Shown piece by piece: positions 27,911 to 37,851 of a stretch of 64,000 nucleotides of DNA. This DNA is from G963674835 sp963674835. GTDB taxonomy: Bacteria; Planctomycetota; Planctomycetia; Pirellulales; Thermoguttaceae. Within the stretch, counting starts at the first letter, position 1; each line of letters begins with the position of its first letter. Below the pieces are notes generated by a model. It was given only the letters and a program-made list of their open reading frames with translations, made no database searches and was not told the origin of the DNA. The stretch is from positions 3,596,001 through 3,660,000 of the forward strand of contig CAXXKC010000003.1 in the NCBI GenBank assembly GCA_963674835.2. Direction: 5' to 3'. A program made the translations under genes and the position numbers.

Positions 27911-27953
27911 CTGCCCGGCGGGTTGGCAAGAGGAGTTGACAGCGAATCCCAAC

Positions 27954-30518
27954 ATGGCTATTGCACTGGACATTGCGAACGCCTCCGGACTTGCGCAGGA
28001 CTGTGCGGCCGAACGGCTGCGCGAAGACGGCTACAACGAACTCCCCTCCAGCCGGCGGCGCACCGTTCTGGCGATCGCCCTGGAAGTCGTCCGCGAACCG
28101 ATGTTCCTTCTGTTGGTCGCGTGCGGCACGCTCTACCTGCTCACGGGCGAACTGACCGACGCGTTGATGCTCCTTGGGTTCGTCTTCGTGGTTATGGGAA
28201 TTACCATCGTCCAGGAGCGGCGAACCGAACGGGCCCTCGAAGCACTTAAGGACTTGTCCAGCCCGAGGGCCTTGGTCATTCGCGACGGACGGCAGATGCG
28301 CATCCCTGGGCGCGACGTCGTTCGCGGCGACATCGTGCTCGTTTCCGAGGGAGACCGCATCCCAGCGGACGCGATGCTCCTGCAAGGGCTCAACCTTACC
28401 GTTGACGAGTCGCTGCTTACCGGCGAATCGGTACCGGTGCGCAAGAGCCCCGCTGCTGGGCCCGCGGAAATAGGGCCGCCAGGCGGCGACGACCTGCCGT
28501 CCCTCTTCTCGGGCACACTCGTCACCGCCGGCCAGGGCATGGCTGAGGTTCAACGGACCGGAATGCGGACAGAACTTGGCAAGATCGGAAAGGCCATCCA
28601 AAACATCGGTTCAGAACAGACGCTCTTGCAGAAGGAGACCGGAACGCTCGTTCGGTATTTGGCCGTCGTCGGGTTGATCCTCTGCGCCATCGTCGTTGTG
28701 GCCTTCGCTCTGACCCGAGGCGGCTCGGCTGCCGCCTGGAAGGAGGGCTTGTTGGCAGGCATCACGATGGCCATGGCCACTCTGCCCGAGGAACTCCCCG
28801 TCGTGCTCACGATCTTTCTGGCGTTGGGCGCGTGGCGCATTTCGCGTCACAGGGTACTCACCCGCCGCATGCCGGCAATTGAAACGCTCGGGGCGGCGAC
28901 TGTCCTCTGCGTCGACAAGACTGGCACGCTGACTCTCAATCAGATGTCGGTCGAGCGTCTCGTGAACAATGGTGGCTCGTTTGAGGTCCCAGGACACGCA
29001 GACCGTACGCTGCCGGAACCGTTTCACCGGCTCGTGGAATTCGCCGTGCTCGCCAGCAAACAGGATCCCTTCGATCCCATGGAGAAAGCCATCCGACAGT
29101 TGGGCGAGCAGCACCTGAGGGGCACCGAGCACCTTCACGCAACGTGGACGCTGGTTCGCGAGTACCCCCTGTCGCCGGAACTGCTGGCGCTGTCGCACGT
29201 ATGGCAATCGCCCGACGGTGCGGACTACGTGGTTGCCGCCAAGGGAGCGCCGGAGGCAATCGCTGACATGTGTCATCTCGATGCCGCGCGCTTTGAGGAG
29301 CTTTCTCGACAGGTGGCAACGATGGCCGGCGGCGGGCTGCGAGTTCTGGCCGTGGCCGAAGGCCGCGTCAAACCGGCAAACCTGCCTTCCGGCCAACATG
29401 ACGTTCACTTCGCTCTGTTAGGACTGGTGGGCCTCGCGGACCCGGTTCGTCCGGAGGTTCCAAAAGCCATTGCGGAGTGCTACACGGCCGGTGTGCGAGT
29501 AATTATGATCACCGGCGACTATCCCGCCACCGCCCAGAGCATCGGCCGGCAAGTCGGCTTGCGATGCCCGGAGGCCACGATCACCGGTTCGGAACTCAAC
29601 GAGATGAGCGACGACGACCTCGCGCGGCGGATTCGAGACGTGAATATCTTTGCGAGGGTGGTGCCCGAGCAGAAGCTGCGGATCGTCAACGCTCTGAAGG
29701 CCAACCGGGAGGTTGTTGCCATGACAGGCGACGGAGTGAACGACGCCCCGGCCCTCAAGGCGGCCCACATCGGCGTCGCCATGGGCGGCCGAGGCACGGA
29801 TGTGGCCCGGGAAGCGTCGGCCCTGGTCCTCACCCAGGACGACTTCGAGTCCATCGTCCAGGCCGTCAAGATGGGGCGGCGGATCTTCGACAACATCAAG
29901 AAGGCTGTCTCCTACATCTTCGCGGTCCACGTGCCGATCGCTGGCTTGTCGATGGTCCCGGTGTTCTTCGCAGACTGGCCGCTACTGCTGCTGCCGATCC
30001 ACGTGGTCTTTCTCGAACTGATCATCGACCCGGCCTGTTCCGTGATCTTCGAAGCCGAGAACGCCGAACCCAACACAATGAACCGCCCTCCGCGCAATCC
30101 CAAGGAAAGTCTCCTTAGCCTCAGGTCGATCGGCCTGAGCATCCTCCAGGGTGTGAGTGTTCTTGTGGTTCTCCTGGCTGTCTTCTGGACGGCCGGATTC
30201 CTCGGACATGCTGCGAACGACACACGTCGGGCCTTGGTGTTCACGACACTGGTCGTGGCGAACCTCGCCCTGATTCTCACGAATCGTTCTTGGTCCCGCA
30301 CTATTCTATCGATGTTCAGAGAGCCGAACGCGGCGTTGTGGTGGGTGGTCGGAGGAGCTGTGCTCATGCTGATCATCGTGTTGAACGTACCGTTCGTTCG
30401 CGAGTTGTTCCATTTCAATGAACTGCACACGGTTGACGTAGCACTTTGTATGGCTGGCGGTATGGTCAGTATTCTCTGGTTCGAGATGCTCAAGGTGCTC
30501 CGAGTCAGGCTGGCGTGA
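27954..30518 (+). CDS. P-type cation-transporting ATPase
   Basis: About 854 residues from the ATG at 27954; an upstream in-frame extension would overlap the zinc ribbon gene and is rejected. Landmarks: actuator motif LTGESVPV, PEELPVVLTI in transmembrane helix 4, the phosphorylated Asp321 in DKTGTLT, and hinge motif TGDGVNDAPALK near residues 591-602. There is no N-terminal heavy-metal domain and no CPC in helix 4, so it resembles the P2 (calcium-type) or P3 group rather than copper/zinc pumps. The PEELP sequence in helix 4 is characteristic. Ten membrane segments are expected. It lies among stress- and metal-related genes. Confidence 0.92.
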   Translation: MAIALDIANASGLAQDCAAERLREDGYNELPSSRRRTVLAIALEVVREPMFLLLVACGTLYLLTGELTDALMLLGFVFVVMGITIVQERRTERALEALKDLSSPRALVIRDGRQMRIPGRDVVRGDIVLVSEGDRIPADAMLLQGLNLTVDESLLTGESVPVRKSPAAGPAEIGPPGGDDLPSLFSGTLVTAGQGMAEVQRTGMRTELGKIGKAIQNIGSEQTLLQKETGTLVRYLAVVGLILCAIVVVAFALTRGGSAAAWKEGLLAGITMAMATLPEELPVVLTIFLALGAWRISRHRVLTRRMPAIETLGAATVLCVDKTGTLTLNQMSVERLVNNGGSFEVPGHADRTLPEPFHRLVEFAVLASKQDPFDPMEKAIRQLGEQHLRGTEHLHATWTLVREYPLSPELLALSHVWQSPDGADYVVAAKGAPEAIADMCHLDAARFEELSRQVATMAGGGLRVLAVAEGRVKPANLPSGQHDVHFALLGLVGLADPVRPEVPKAIAECYTAGVRVIMITGDYPATAQSIGRQVGLRCPEATITGSELNEMSDDDLARRIRDVNIFARVVPEQKLRIVNALKANREVVAMTGDGVNDAPALKAAHIGVAMGGRGTDVAREASALVLTQDDFESIVQAVKMGRRIFDNIKKAVSYIFAVHVPIAGLSMVPVFFADWPLLLLPIHVVFLELIIDPACSVIFEAENAEPNTMNRPPRNPKESLLSLRSIGLSILQGVSVLVVLLAVFWTAGFLGHAANDTRRALVFTTLVVANLALILTNRSWSRTILSMFREPNAALWWVVGGAVLMLIIVLNVPFVRELFHFNELHTVDVALCMAGGMVSILWFEMLKVLRVRLA

Positions 30519-30537
30519 ATCCTCAAGGAGTTGAAAG

Positions 30538-31452
30538 ATGCAGATTCCTCACAATAACACATGGAACCGTTCCGGATGGGTGATTCTCACCAGTGGAGTG
30601 GTCATCACGGCAACTGTTATCGCGCTGCAACAGATCGGCGGGCGGCAGTCTAGTCAGGCTCAATCTCCACTGCCGACGGCCCATGCTCCTCAAGAGCCTG
30701 TGGCACCGACCGATCCCGAACTGCTGAAAGCAGAAGGGCTCTCCAGGGCCTTTCGGGCCGCCGCACAGAAGGTCTTGCCTGCGGTCGTCGTGATCAAAGC
30801 GGGTGCATCGCCGGAATGCCCTCGCTGTGGGCGCGCTCACGAACCGGATGCCGAAGACGGCGAATCATCGGCCAACACTGGCCAACAGAAGACGCTCGCC
30901 CTCCTCGGCTCAGGGTTCATCGTTGCCCCCTCGGGAATTGTCTTGACGAACAAGCACGTTGTGAGAACAGGCCGCCGCCTGGTTGTGCAGACCGCTGACG
31001 GCAAGCAGTTGCCTGTGAAGGAAGCCAAGACCGACAAACAACATGACGTGGCTGTATTGAAGATCGAGGCGGAAACAGAGCTGCCATTCGTTTCCTTGGG
31101 CGACTCGGACAAGGCAGAAATTGGCGATTGGGTCCTTACGATCGGCTGCCCGCTCGAACTGGAGCAAACCGTCAGTGCCGGCATCATCAGCGCCAAGAAC
31201 CGTTCGTTTTGTTCCAAGCACCAGACGAGATACCTGCAAACCGATGCCGTCATTAATCCCGGGAGTTCCGGAGGCCCCCTCGTGGCGCTCAATGGCACAG
31301 TCATCGGCATCACGACTTCGATTGCCTCCGAGGACGGAGGTTACCAAGGGATTGGGTTTGCTGTACCGGCGAGCATCGTGAGACCTGTGCTCACCAGGTT
31401 GACTGAATCAATGGGCAAGGAGTCTCCATTGGACAAGTCCGGCTCACTGTGA
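30538..31452 (+). CDS. HtrA-like trypsin-fold serine protease without PDZ domain
   Basis: A 304-residue protein with an N-terminal membrane anchor or signal (WVILTSGVVITATVIALQQ). A CPRC pair and a nearby His occur at about residue 95, which could bind metal. The protease domain has the catalytic triad His140 (LTNKHVV), Asp170 (QHDVAVLKI) and Ser244 (NPGSSGGPL). It ends soon after the domain, so unlike DegP/DegS it has no PDZ domain to sense unfolded proteins. It probably works in the periplasm. It follows the ATPase gene by 19 bases, so they are likely co-transcribed. Confidence 0.92.
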   Translation: MQIPHNNTWNRSGWVILTSGVVITATVIALQQIGGRQSSQAQSPLPTAHAPQEPVAPTDPELLKAEGLSRAFRAAAQKVLPAVVVIKAGASPECPRCGRAHEPDAEDGESSANTGQQKTLALLGSGFIVAPSGIVLTNKHVVRTGRRLVVQTADGKQLPVKEAKTDKQHDVAVLKIEAETELPFVSLGDSDKAEIGDWVLTIGCPLELEQTVSAGIISAKNRSFCSKHQTRYLQTDAVINPGSSGGPLVALNGTVIGITTSIASEDGGYQGIGFAVPASIVRPVLTRLTESMGKESPLDKSGSL

Positions 31453-31685
31453 CGTCCTGCTCACTCCCGCGCGCGAGTCATGGAGGAGATCCTGTGAAAC
31501 GGAGCATCCACTCATCATCCGTCTGGCCATTAGGCCCAGTACCATCCATTCTTTACGGAGAAGACAACATGAACGCCAATGTGCCTGAATCGAAATCCTA
31601 TTACGTTTGGGACCCGCCTACTCGATGGTTTCATTGGATCAACGCGATCAGCGTCATCGCGCTGGTGGTCGTCGGTTATCTCATT

Positions 31686-33194
31686 CCTGGTTCCGTGAAC
31701 TTGCTTTGCGTGTGAGCGGGTGAATGGCCTTGTTTTTCAGAGGATTTCGGCGATGATCGTGGGCAACAGCAGTTCACCCGTAAGGTGAGGCAGTGAGGCC
31801 CATGGAATTCATCATCAAACAGACCGACGAGGTCCTCGTTTCGCACTCGGGGTTGGCCCTGGCCGGAGCCCTGCTGGGACAGGCGTTGCTTCGAAAGCGG
31901 CTTAACGACATCTGCCTGGGAGAGCGAAAGCGTCCCGAGGTGCCGCATGGCGATGTGCTGGTGGCGATGATCGGTCTTTTGTGTTTGGGCAAGAGCGACT
32001 ACGCCGACATCGAAGCGTATCGCCAAGAAGCATTCTTCCGGCGAGCGATGGGCCTGACCAAGCTTCCTTCTGAGGAAACGCTCCGGCAACGGATGGACGC
32101 TCTGGGGACGACCCCGATTGGGACGTTGCATGAGGAGTCGGCTCGGATGGTCGCCCGGCACGCCCCGGTCCTGACGCCCTGCCAGGACGACTGGATTGCC
32201 TTGGACGTCGACGTATCGCCGTTGGACAACAGCGGCACGAAGAAGGAGGGAGTGGCGTGGACGTACAAGAATCTGGATGGCTACGCTCCGAACTTCGCCT
32301 ACTTGGGCCAGGAGGGCTACCTGATTCACTGCGAGTTGCGCCCCGGCAACCAGCATGTGCAAGAGGGTACACCCGACTTCCTGGACCAAGCCGTTGACTT
32401 GGCCAGGCTGATCACGCAGGGCAAGCTTCTGGTGCGGATGGATGCCGGCAACGACGACGGCGAAAACCTCCGTCGCCTGCGGAAAAAGAAGTACGTGGAC
32501 TGGATCATCAAGCGCAATCTGCGGAAGGAGTCGGAGGCAGACTGGCTGGAGGAGGCTCAGGCGTATGGCACGTGTGAAGAGCCTCGGGTGGGCAAGGAGA
32601 TCTGGACGGGCGAGACCTGGAAGGAACGGGACGGGAAGCCGTACCGTGTGGTGTTCGAGGTGATCCAGCGGACGATCACTGCCGAGGGTCAGCGCTTGTT
32701 GGTTCCGGAGATCGAGATCTCGACCTGGTGGACCAGTCTGAAGCTTGCCCCCAAGAAGGTTATCGCCCTGTATCACGAGCACAGCACCAGCGAGCAGTTC
32801 CACTCCGAACTGAAATCGGACCTGGACCTGGAGCGTTTACCAAGCGGGAAGTTCGCCACCAACGCCTTGATGCTGTCGTTGGGGCTGGTGGCCTACAACG
32901 TGTTGCGGCTGTGCGGTCAGACGGCATTGGCCGAAAACAAGTCCTTGCCGCCGGAAGGGAAGATGTCACTTCCCAAGCCGGTCTCTCGGCGTCGGTTGCG
33001 AAGTGTGATCCAAGACCTGATGTACTTCGCCGCCCGACTGACTCGGCACTCGAACCGATGGGGCCTGTCGCTGTGGCGAGGCAATCCGTGGAGATCGGTC
33101 TGGCAGTGCGTCTACACCCGCTTCTGCCAGCCAAGAGCACCAACCACCGGTTGATCTATCCCAAGAACAAGCCATCGAAGCTCACGGATTCAGG
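31686..33194 (+). mobile_element. IS1380-like insertion sequence, apparently complete
   Basis: A 1,509-base element. Its left end CCTGGTTCCGTGAACTT and the reverse complement of its right end CCTGAATCCGTGAGCTT are imperfect inverted repeats. The host duplication TCATT lies at 31681-31685 and 33195-33199. One transposase gene fills most of the length. Five bases of duplication is one more than is usual for IS1380, so the last base could belong to either the element or the host. The insertion splits the cytochrome b gene. Confidence 0.88.
31802..33154 (+). CDS. IS1380-family transposase
   Basis: About 450 residues from the ATG at 31802 (GTGAGG upstream; a GTG at 31793 is also open). It belongs to the DDE group 1 transposases typical of IS1380: an N-terminal DNA-binding region (LSH-SGLALAG type), RQRMDALG, the first catalytic Asp in DWIALDVDVSP, a second around VRMDAGND and the catalytic Glu in the HSELKSDLDLERLPS region. 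Full family length and no frameshift, so it is probably active. Lies inside the element that interrupts the cytochrome b gene. Confidence 0.9.
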   Translation: MEFIIKQTDEVLVSHSGLALAGALLGQALLRKRLNDICLGERKRPEVPHGDVLVAMIGLLCLGKSDYADIEAYRQEAFFRRAMGLTKLPSEETLRQRMDALGTTPIGTLHEESARMVARHAPVLTPCQDDWIALDVDVSPLDNSGTKKEGVAWTYKNLDGYAPNFAYLGQEGYLIHCELRPGNQHVQEGTPDFLDQAVDLARLITQGKLLVRMDAGNDDGENLRRLRKKKYVDWIIKRNLRKESEADWLEEAQAYGTCEEPRVGKEIWTGETWKERDGKPYRVVFEVIQRTITAEGQRLLVPEIEISTWWTSLKLAPKKVIALYHEHSTSEQFHSELKSDLDLERLPSGKFATNALMLSLGLVAYNVLRLCGQTALAENKSLPPEGKMSLPKPVSRRRLRSVIQDLMYFAARLTRHSNRWGLSLWRGNPWRSVWQCVYTRFCQPRAPTTG

Positions 33195-33996
33195 TCATTC
33201 TCAATGGCCGCACCCTGGAGATCCCTCGAACGGGCAGCCTGAAACTCAAGGTCATCCACACCTGGATCGGCTACGTCTTCGTCATCAACCTATTGGTCCG
33301 CCTTGTCTGGGCCTTCGTGGGAAATCGGTACGCCCAGTGGCGGTCGATCCTGCCGGGCGGGCGCGGTTACCTTTCGGCCCTGTGGTCGTATGTGACGGCA
33401 TTCTTCTCGCGGCATCCTCAGCAATACTTGGGGCACAACCCGATCGGCCGGCTGAGCGTTACGACGATGCTCTTACTGCTGGTCGCCTTGGCCGTCAGCG
33501 GCATTGTCCTGGCCGGAACCGACCTCTTCTACCCACCCCTGGGTTCCTGGGTTGCGCGGTGGGTGGCTGCCCCAGGAGTCGACCCGACGACGCTCGTGCC
33601 AGGGGCATCCAATTTGATCGACAAGACGGCCTACGACGCCATGCGAGCCTTTCGCAAGCCCTTCATCGTCGCTCACCTCTATACCTACTACGCCCTGCTG
33701 GTCGTGGGCGTGCTGCATATTGTCGGCATCGTTTTCACGGAGATCCGCGACAAAAGTACGATGATTTCTGCCGTCTTCACGGGCCGCAAGATCCTCGCCG
33801 GCCGCCCGGTCGACGAAGAACTGGCCAGCGGTACTTGACAAGGCTGGGTCGTTCACTCGTTGCTCACTCCAGGTGAAAGTGCATCCCGCGTTGTTCCGGC
33901 ACCTACAGTAATCCCCGTCTCCAAGGATGTATTCGGGCCTGGGCAACAGCCTGGGCCGATAACGGTCAGTGTTCTACAAGTGAAATGGAGGTCCTT

Positions 33997-34335
33997 ATGA
34001 AACGACCGAGTGCGCGAGTTGTTGTTCTGGTCAGTGTCCTCATGGTGGGCCTGATGGTTACTGCCATCCAAGCGGCATCACCAGCCAAGACCACGACGAT
34101 CACGATCAAGATGGAGAACGCAAACTGCGCCAGCCGTATTACGGCCAGTATTCGCGAGGTGCCCGACGTGGGCGAGGCACGGGCCGACGTTGAGAAACGA
34201 ATCGTGACCGTGACGCCGGCCGGCCTTCGCTTGCCTTCGCCTCGTGCCCTGTGGGAGGCCGTTGAAAAGACGAAGCATGCGGTCGTCCAGCTTCACGGGC
34301 CTCAAGGCAAGTTCACCTCGAAGCCGGAAACCTGA
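33997..34335 (+). CDS. Exported HMA-like protein with one cysteine
   Basis: A protein of 112 residues starting at the ATG 33997 (GGAGG upstream). Residues 1-26 form a signal peptide (VLVSVLMVGLMVTAIQAA). The rest resembles a heavy-metal-associated ferredoxin-like fold: TTTITIKMENANCASRI, VGEARADVEKRIVTVTP. The usual CxxC metal site is reduced to one Cys (NxxC), so high-affinity copper binding is doubtful. Possibly a periplasmic metal-related or structural protein. The gene lies downstream of the broken cytochrome gene. Confidence 0.72.
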   Translation: MKRPSARVVVLVSVLMVGLMVTAIQAASPAKTTTITIKMENANCASRITASIREVPDVGEARADVEKRIVTVTPAGLRLPSPRALWEAVEKTKHAVVQLHGPQGKFTSKPET

Positions 34336-34653
34336 CGGAACGGCGATCCATCTCACCCCGCGTCGCCGCTGCCGTTCGGCACTGGGGCTGGACGGCAGCG
34401 CGGCGCGAACTTTGCAGGGCCAGTCGGGGACAGCGTCCAAGGCTCGCGCCCGGACCAATCGCTCCAGCCTGCTTGAGATGCCACTCGTCCATGCCACAGT
34501 TCAGGGAAACGATGCCACATTTCGCATTGTCTCCGATGATCGGGCTGGACTAGCCTTACCGCGCCAAGAGTCCCCATAGTCCAGGATATCCTGGCCTGCA
34601 CTCCTGTTGTTGTCACCCTGCGCGCCTCGTCGGCGCGCACGCCCGAGGACGCC
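34336..34653. other. Intergenic region with a GC-rich hairpin
   Basis: About 320 bases with no supported gene. CGCTGCCGT at 34367-34375 pairs with ACGGCAGCG at 34392-34400, giving a nine-pair stem with a 16-base loop. There is no T-run, so it is not a clear intrinsic terminator. Promoter for the acetyltransferase pair is expected near the right end. Confidence 0.4.
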
Positions 34654-36114
34654 ATGGTCTTCAGTTCGCACCTGTTTCTGTTCTACTTCCTGCCCGCCTC
34701 GCTGGTGCTGTACTATGTCAGCCCGCGATGGCTCAAACACTTGACACTCGCGGCGGTCAGCTACGTCTTCTACGGCTGGGCGAATCCACTGTTCGTTGTG
34801 CTGATGTTCGTCTCGACACTCATCGACTATCTATGCGGATTGGCGATGGTGGGTCAGTTCCGGCCCTCGGCGTGGCGTGAGCCGATCCCCATGCTGCCGC
34901 CAAACCGCCCTCGGACCGCCTACCGGCGTTGGGTACTTGCAACCTCCCTGATTTCGAACCTCTCGCTACTAGGGTTTCTTAAGTATGCCAACTTCCTCAC
35001 GTTCAATTACACGGCCCTCGTGGAGTCGCTCGGCCTGACCGGCATGGGCATTGAAAACGTGCTCAAGGTGACACTGCCGTTGGGCATCAGCTTCTACACG
35101 TTCCAGTCGATGAGCTATGCGATCGACGTCTATCGCGGCGACGCGCTGGCGATCCGCAATCCGATCGACTATTGGTGCTACGTGGCAATGTTTCCACAGC
35201 TTGTAGCCGGACCGATCATCCGCTTCCAGGACGTGGCCGATCAACTTCGCGAGCGGACGCACACGATCGAGAAGTTCGCCCGCGGCGTCGCCTTCCTCGG
35301 CCTGGGGCTCGGCAAGAAGATCCTGCTAGCCAATCCGTGCGGCAAGGTGGCCGATATGGCGTTCGACGCCGGCTCGATCGGCTGCCTCGACTCGTGGGTC
35401 GGTGTTGTCGCTTACGCCTTTCAGATCTACTTCGACTTCAGTGCCTACAGCGACATGGCGATCGGCTTGGGGCTGATGCTCGGCTTCATGTTCGCCAAGA
35501 ACTTCGACTCGCCCTACCTCAGCCAGTCGATCACCGAGTTCTGGCGGCGTTGGCACCTGAGCCTTTCGACCTGGCTCCGCGACAACCTCTATTACCCGCT
35601 CGGCGGCAATCGCAAGGGTCCCGTGCGGACATACATCAACCTGGCGTTGGTGATGCTCCTCGGCGGGCTATGGCATGGGGCCGCGTGGAATTTCATGATT
35701 TGGGGCGCGATCCACGGACTGATGCTGATCATCGAGCGGCTCGGCGGAAAGAACGCGTTGTATGAAGGGCTGCCGGCGTTCGCCAAGATGGCGATCACGT
35801 TCGTAATCGTCTGCTTCACGTGGGTCTTCTTCCGCGCCGCCGATCTGCCCGCGGCTGTGGAATACTGCCGCAGCATGTTGGGACTGGCGACGCCGCAATC
35901 GGGTGCGGGGTTAATCGGCGGGCTGATCTATCAGCCGTACTACGTGGTTTCAATGCTGCTGGCGGCGATCGTCGTCTGGTTCTGCCCGCAAACCTGGGAC
36001 TTCACCCGCAAGATCACTCGGAGGAAGGCCCTATGGATCACGGCCGTCTTCTGGCTGGCGATCGCGGCCATGACCACGCAAGAGTTTAATCCATTCATTT
36101 ACTTCATTTTCTGA
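34654..36114 (+). CDS. MBOAT-family O-acyltransferase (AlgI-like)
   Basis: A 486-residue membrane-bound O-acyltransferase with about ten membrane segments. Typical MBOAT landmarks are YFLPASLVLYY at the start, FWRRWHLSLSTWLRDNLY in the middle and the catalytic His in GGLWHGAAWNFMIWG near residue 340, followed by IHGLMLIIER. AlgI-like members move acyl groups across the membrane to acetylate exported polysaccharides. The AlgJ-like gene starts 24 bases later, a common pairing. The polysaccharide acceptor is not shown by nearby glycosyltransferase genes. Confidence 0.93.
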   Translation: MVFSSHLFLFYFLPASLVLYYVSPRWLKHLTLAAVSYVFYGWANPLFVVLMFVSTLIDYLCGLAMVGQFRPSAWREPIPMLPPNRPRTAYRRWVLATSLISNLSLLGFLKYANFLTFNYTALVESLGLTGMGIENVLKVTLPLGISFYTFQSMSYAIDVYRGDALAIRNPIDYWCYVAMFPQLVAGPIIRFQDVADQLRERTHTIEKFARGVAFLGLGLGKKILLANPCGKVADMAFDAGSIGCLDSWVGVVAYAFQIYFDFSAYSDMAIGLGLMLGFMFAKNFDSPYLSQSITEFWRRWHLSLSTWLRDNLYYPLGGNRKGPVRTYINLALVMLLGGLWHGAAWNFMIWGAIHGLMLIIERLGGKNALYEGLPAFAKMAITFVIVCFTWVFFRAADLPAAVEYCRSMLGLATPQSGAGLIGGLIYQPYYVVSMLLAAIVVWFCPQTWDFTRKITRRKALWITAVFWLAIAAMTTQEFNPFIYFIF

Positions 36115-36138
36115 TGGCGGCTTTGCCGCCGTAGACCA

Positions 36139-37851
36139 ATGACCGAACGACCCAAACCCCAGACCCGCGAACAGCAAGCCAAGCTCGAAATCGGCCACAC
36201 CGAAATCGGCCTTGGCGTGAAGTGGACGCTCTTCGTGGTCGGGCTGTTCACGCTGTTCGCGGTTCCGACCATGCAGACGTATCGCGAGATGCGCCAGCAC
36301 ACGGAGGGCCGGCGCGAAAATCCCTGGCCGCAGTGCTGCGACATCTTCGACGCCTTGCCTCGGGCCGCGGCGGCCTACCGCGAGCATGACGGCGGCTGGA
36401 TCTCGAAGACGTGTCGAGCCAACGCGGTGCTCTTGCGGGCCATCGACAAGTATGAGAAGGACCTGAAGTCCGAGTCGTTCCTGACGCAGTTCATCTTGCC
36501 TCCGACCCAAAAGATCCTGGTCTGTGCCGGCAGTGGCAACGAGAAGGGCTACGTCGGTCGCCAGCGCTGGTTGTTCTATCGGCCAGGCATCGACTATTGC
36601 ACCGGTCCTGGATTCTTGAACCCGCGGCACATGGCCCGCCGGGCCAATAGCGGCACCGAATGGCAGCCGGCGCCAAAGCCGGACTCGCGCGCGGCGATCC
36701 TCCAGTTTCACCGGCAGCTTGCCGAGCGGAACATCCGACTGGTGCTCATGCCAACGCCCGACAAGGCCACGATCCACCCTGAAAAGTTCTCCTCGCGCTA
36801 TGAAGGCCGGCGGATGCGCGTTCACAATCCGTCGTACCGACAGTTCCTCAATGAGCTTGAGGCCGAGGGCGTGCTGGTCTGCGACGTGACCGATGCGCTG
36901 GCCCAGTATCGCGATGGTTCCGGCAACGCGGTCTATCTGGCCACCGACACCCACTGGCGACCCGAGGCGATGGAGTTGGCCGCGGCGGAACTGGCCGGGC
37001 TCATCGAAGAGAAGATCGCCTTGGGCACGACTGCTGTCAATCACAGTTGCCGTCAGACGTCCCAGGACGTCAAGAACCTCGGCGACATCGCGATGATGCT
37101 CAAGTTGCGGCAGAACCAGGACGTTTTCGGCGAGGAAGTCGTAACGATCCGCCCGGTGACCGACGTCGCGGGCCAGCCGTGGCGGCCAGATTCGGCCGCT
37201 GAAGTCCTCGTGCTCGGCGATAGCTTCGCCAACATCTACTCGCTGGAGATGATGAACTGGGGTTCTGCGGCCGGATTGGCCGAGCAATTGAGCGTCGTGC
37301 TGAATCGCCCTGTGGATACGCTGCTGCGGAACGACGACGGGGCGTATGCCACGCGCGAGATACTCGGCCGCGAGTTGGCCCAAGGCGAAGACCGCCTGGC
37401 CGGCAAGAAAGTCGTCGTCTGGCAGTTCGCCGCGCGCGAGCTGGCCGTCGGCGACTGGAAGCTTCTCGACATGACTCTCAGGCCGCCATGCACACCGACC
37501 GACAGTCCGTTGCCGGCAGGCCGTGAGTTGATCGTCAGCGGGACGATCACCGCGAAGTCTTCGGCCCCGCGTGCAGGCCAAATCCCCTATGCTCACCACA
37601 TCTTCACAGTTGATCTGACCGACTTGCAGATCCACAGCGGGACGCTCACTGAGCCGAAGATCGCGGTGTATCTCTTCAGCATGAGAAACCACCAAAATAC
37701 GCCGGTCTTCGCCCGGCCGGTCGGCAAACGTGTGACACTGAAGCTTCAGCCGTGGAGACCCGATTTCTTCCGCCGATACGGGCGGATCAATCGCTCGGAG
37801 ACTGACGATATTGAACTCGAACGCCCCTGGTGGGGAGAGGTTATCGAATGA
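36139..37851 (+). CDS. AlgJ/AlgX-like O-acetyltransferase
   Basis: A 570-residue protein with one membrane anchor near residues 35-52 (TLFVVGLFTLFAVPTM). The extracytoplasmic part has the SGNH-hydrolase-like arrangement of AlgJ/AlgX: DTHW near residue 270 (ATDTHWRPEAM) and GDSF near residue 360 (VLVLGDSFANIYS). The DTHW Asp/His and the GDS Ser form the expected triad. It should accept acyl groups supplied by the MBOAT partner and place them on a polysaccharide. The stop overlaps the start of the SUMF1 lipoprotein gene (ATGA at 37848), so the three genes were translationally coupled. Confidence 0.9.
   Translation: MTERPKPQTREQQAKLEIGHTEIGLGVKWTLFVVGLFTLFAVPTMQTYREMRQHTEGRRENPWPQCCDIFDALPRAAAAYREHDGGWISKTCRANAVLLRAIDKYEKDLKSESFLTQFILPPTQKILVCAGSGNEKGYVGRQRWLFYRPGIDYCTGPGFLNPRHMARRANSGTEWQPAPKPDSRAAILQFHRQLAERNIRLVLMPTPDKATIHPEKFSSRYEGRRMRVHNPSYRQFLNELEAEGVLVCDVTDALAQYRDGSGNAVYLATDTHWRPEAMELAAAELAGLIEEKIALGTTAVNHSCRQTSQDVKNLGDIAMMLKLRQNQDVFGEEVVTIRPVTDVAGQPWRPDSAAEVLVLGDSFANIYSLEMMNWGSAAGLAEQLSVVLNRPVDTLLRNDDGAYATREILGRELAQGEDRLAGKKVVVWQFAARELAVGDWKLLDMTLRPPCTPTDSPLPAGRELIVSGTITAKSSAPRAGQIPYAHHIFTVDLTDLQIHSGTLTEPKIAVYLFSMRNHQNTPVFARPVGKRVTLKLQPWRPDFFRRYGRINRSETDDIELERPWWGEVIE

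Larger units (their letters stand above)
31569..33838 (+). pseudogene. Cytochrome b561-type gene interrupted by an IS1380-like element
   Basis: Before the insertion the frame reads MNANVPESK...WDPPTRWFHWINAISVIALVVVGYLI and breaks at 31685. It resumes at 33200 with LNGRTLEI and continues to the stop at 33838. Removing the IS and one 5-base duplication gives a continuous frame of 251 residues with several membrane helices and heme-ligand His residues (RWFHW, VIHTWIG, FIVAHLYTYY and VLHIVGIVF), as in Ni/Fe-hydrogenase-type b cytochromes. The whole gene is 756 bases after excision, which divides by three. It probably passed electrons in the membrane and is now inactive. Confidence 0.92.

Noticed and set aside
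27762..27953. 64-residue N-terminal extension of the P-type ATPase
   Set aside because: It overlaps the zinc ribbon gene in another frame and its sequence is low-complexity shadow; the ATPase family starts near 27954.
36031..37695. 554-codon minus-strand frame opposite the AlgJ-like gene
   Set aside because: Antisense shadow without motifs; the plus strand has DTHW and GDSF motifs.
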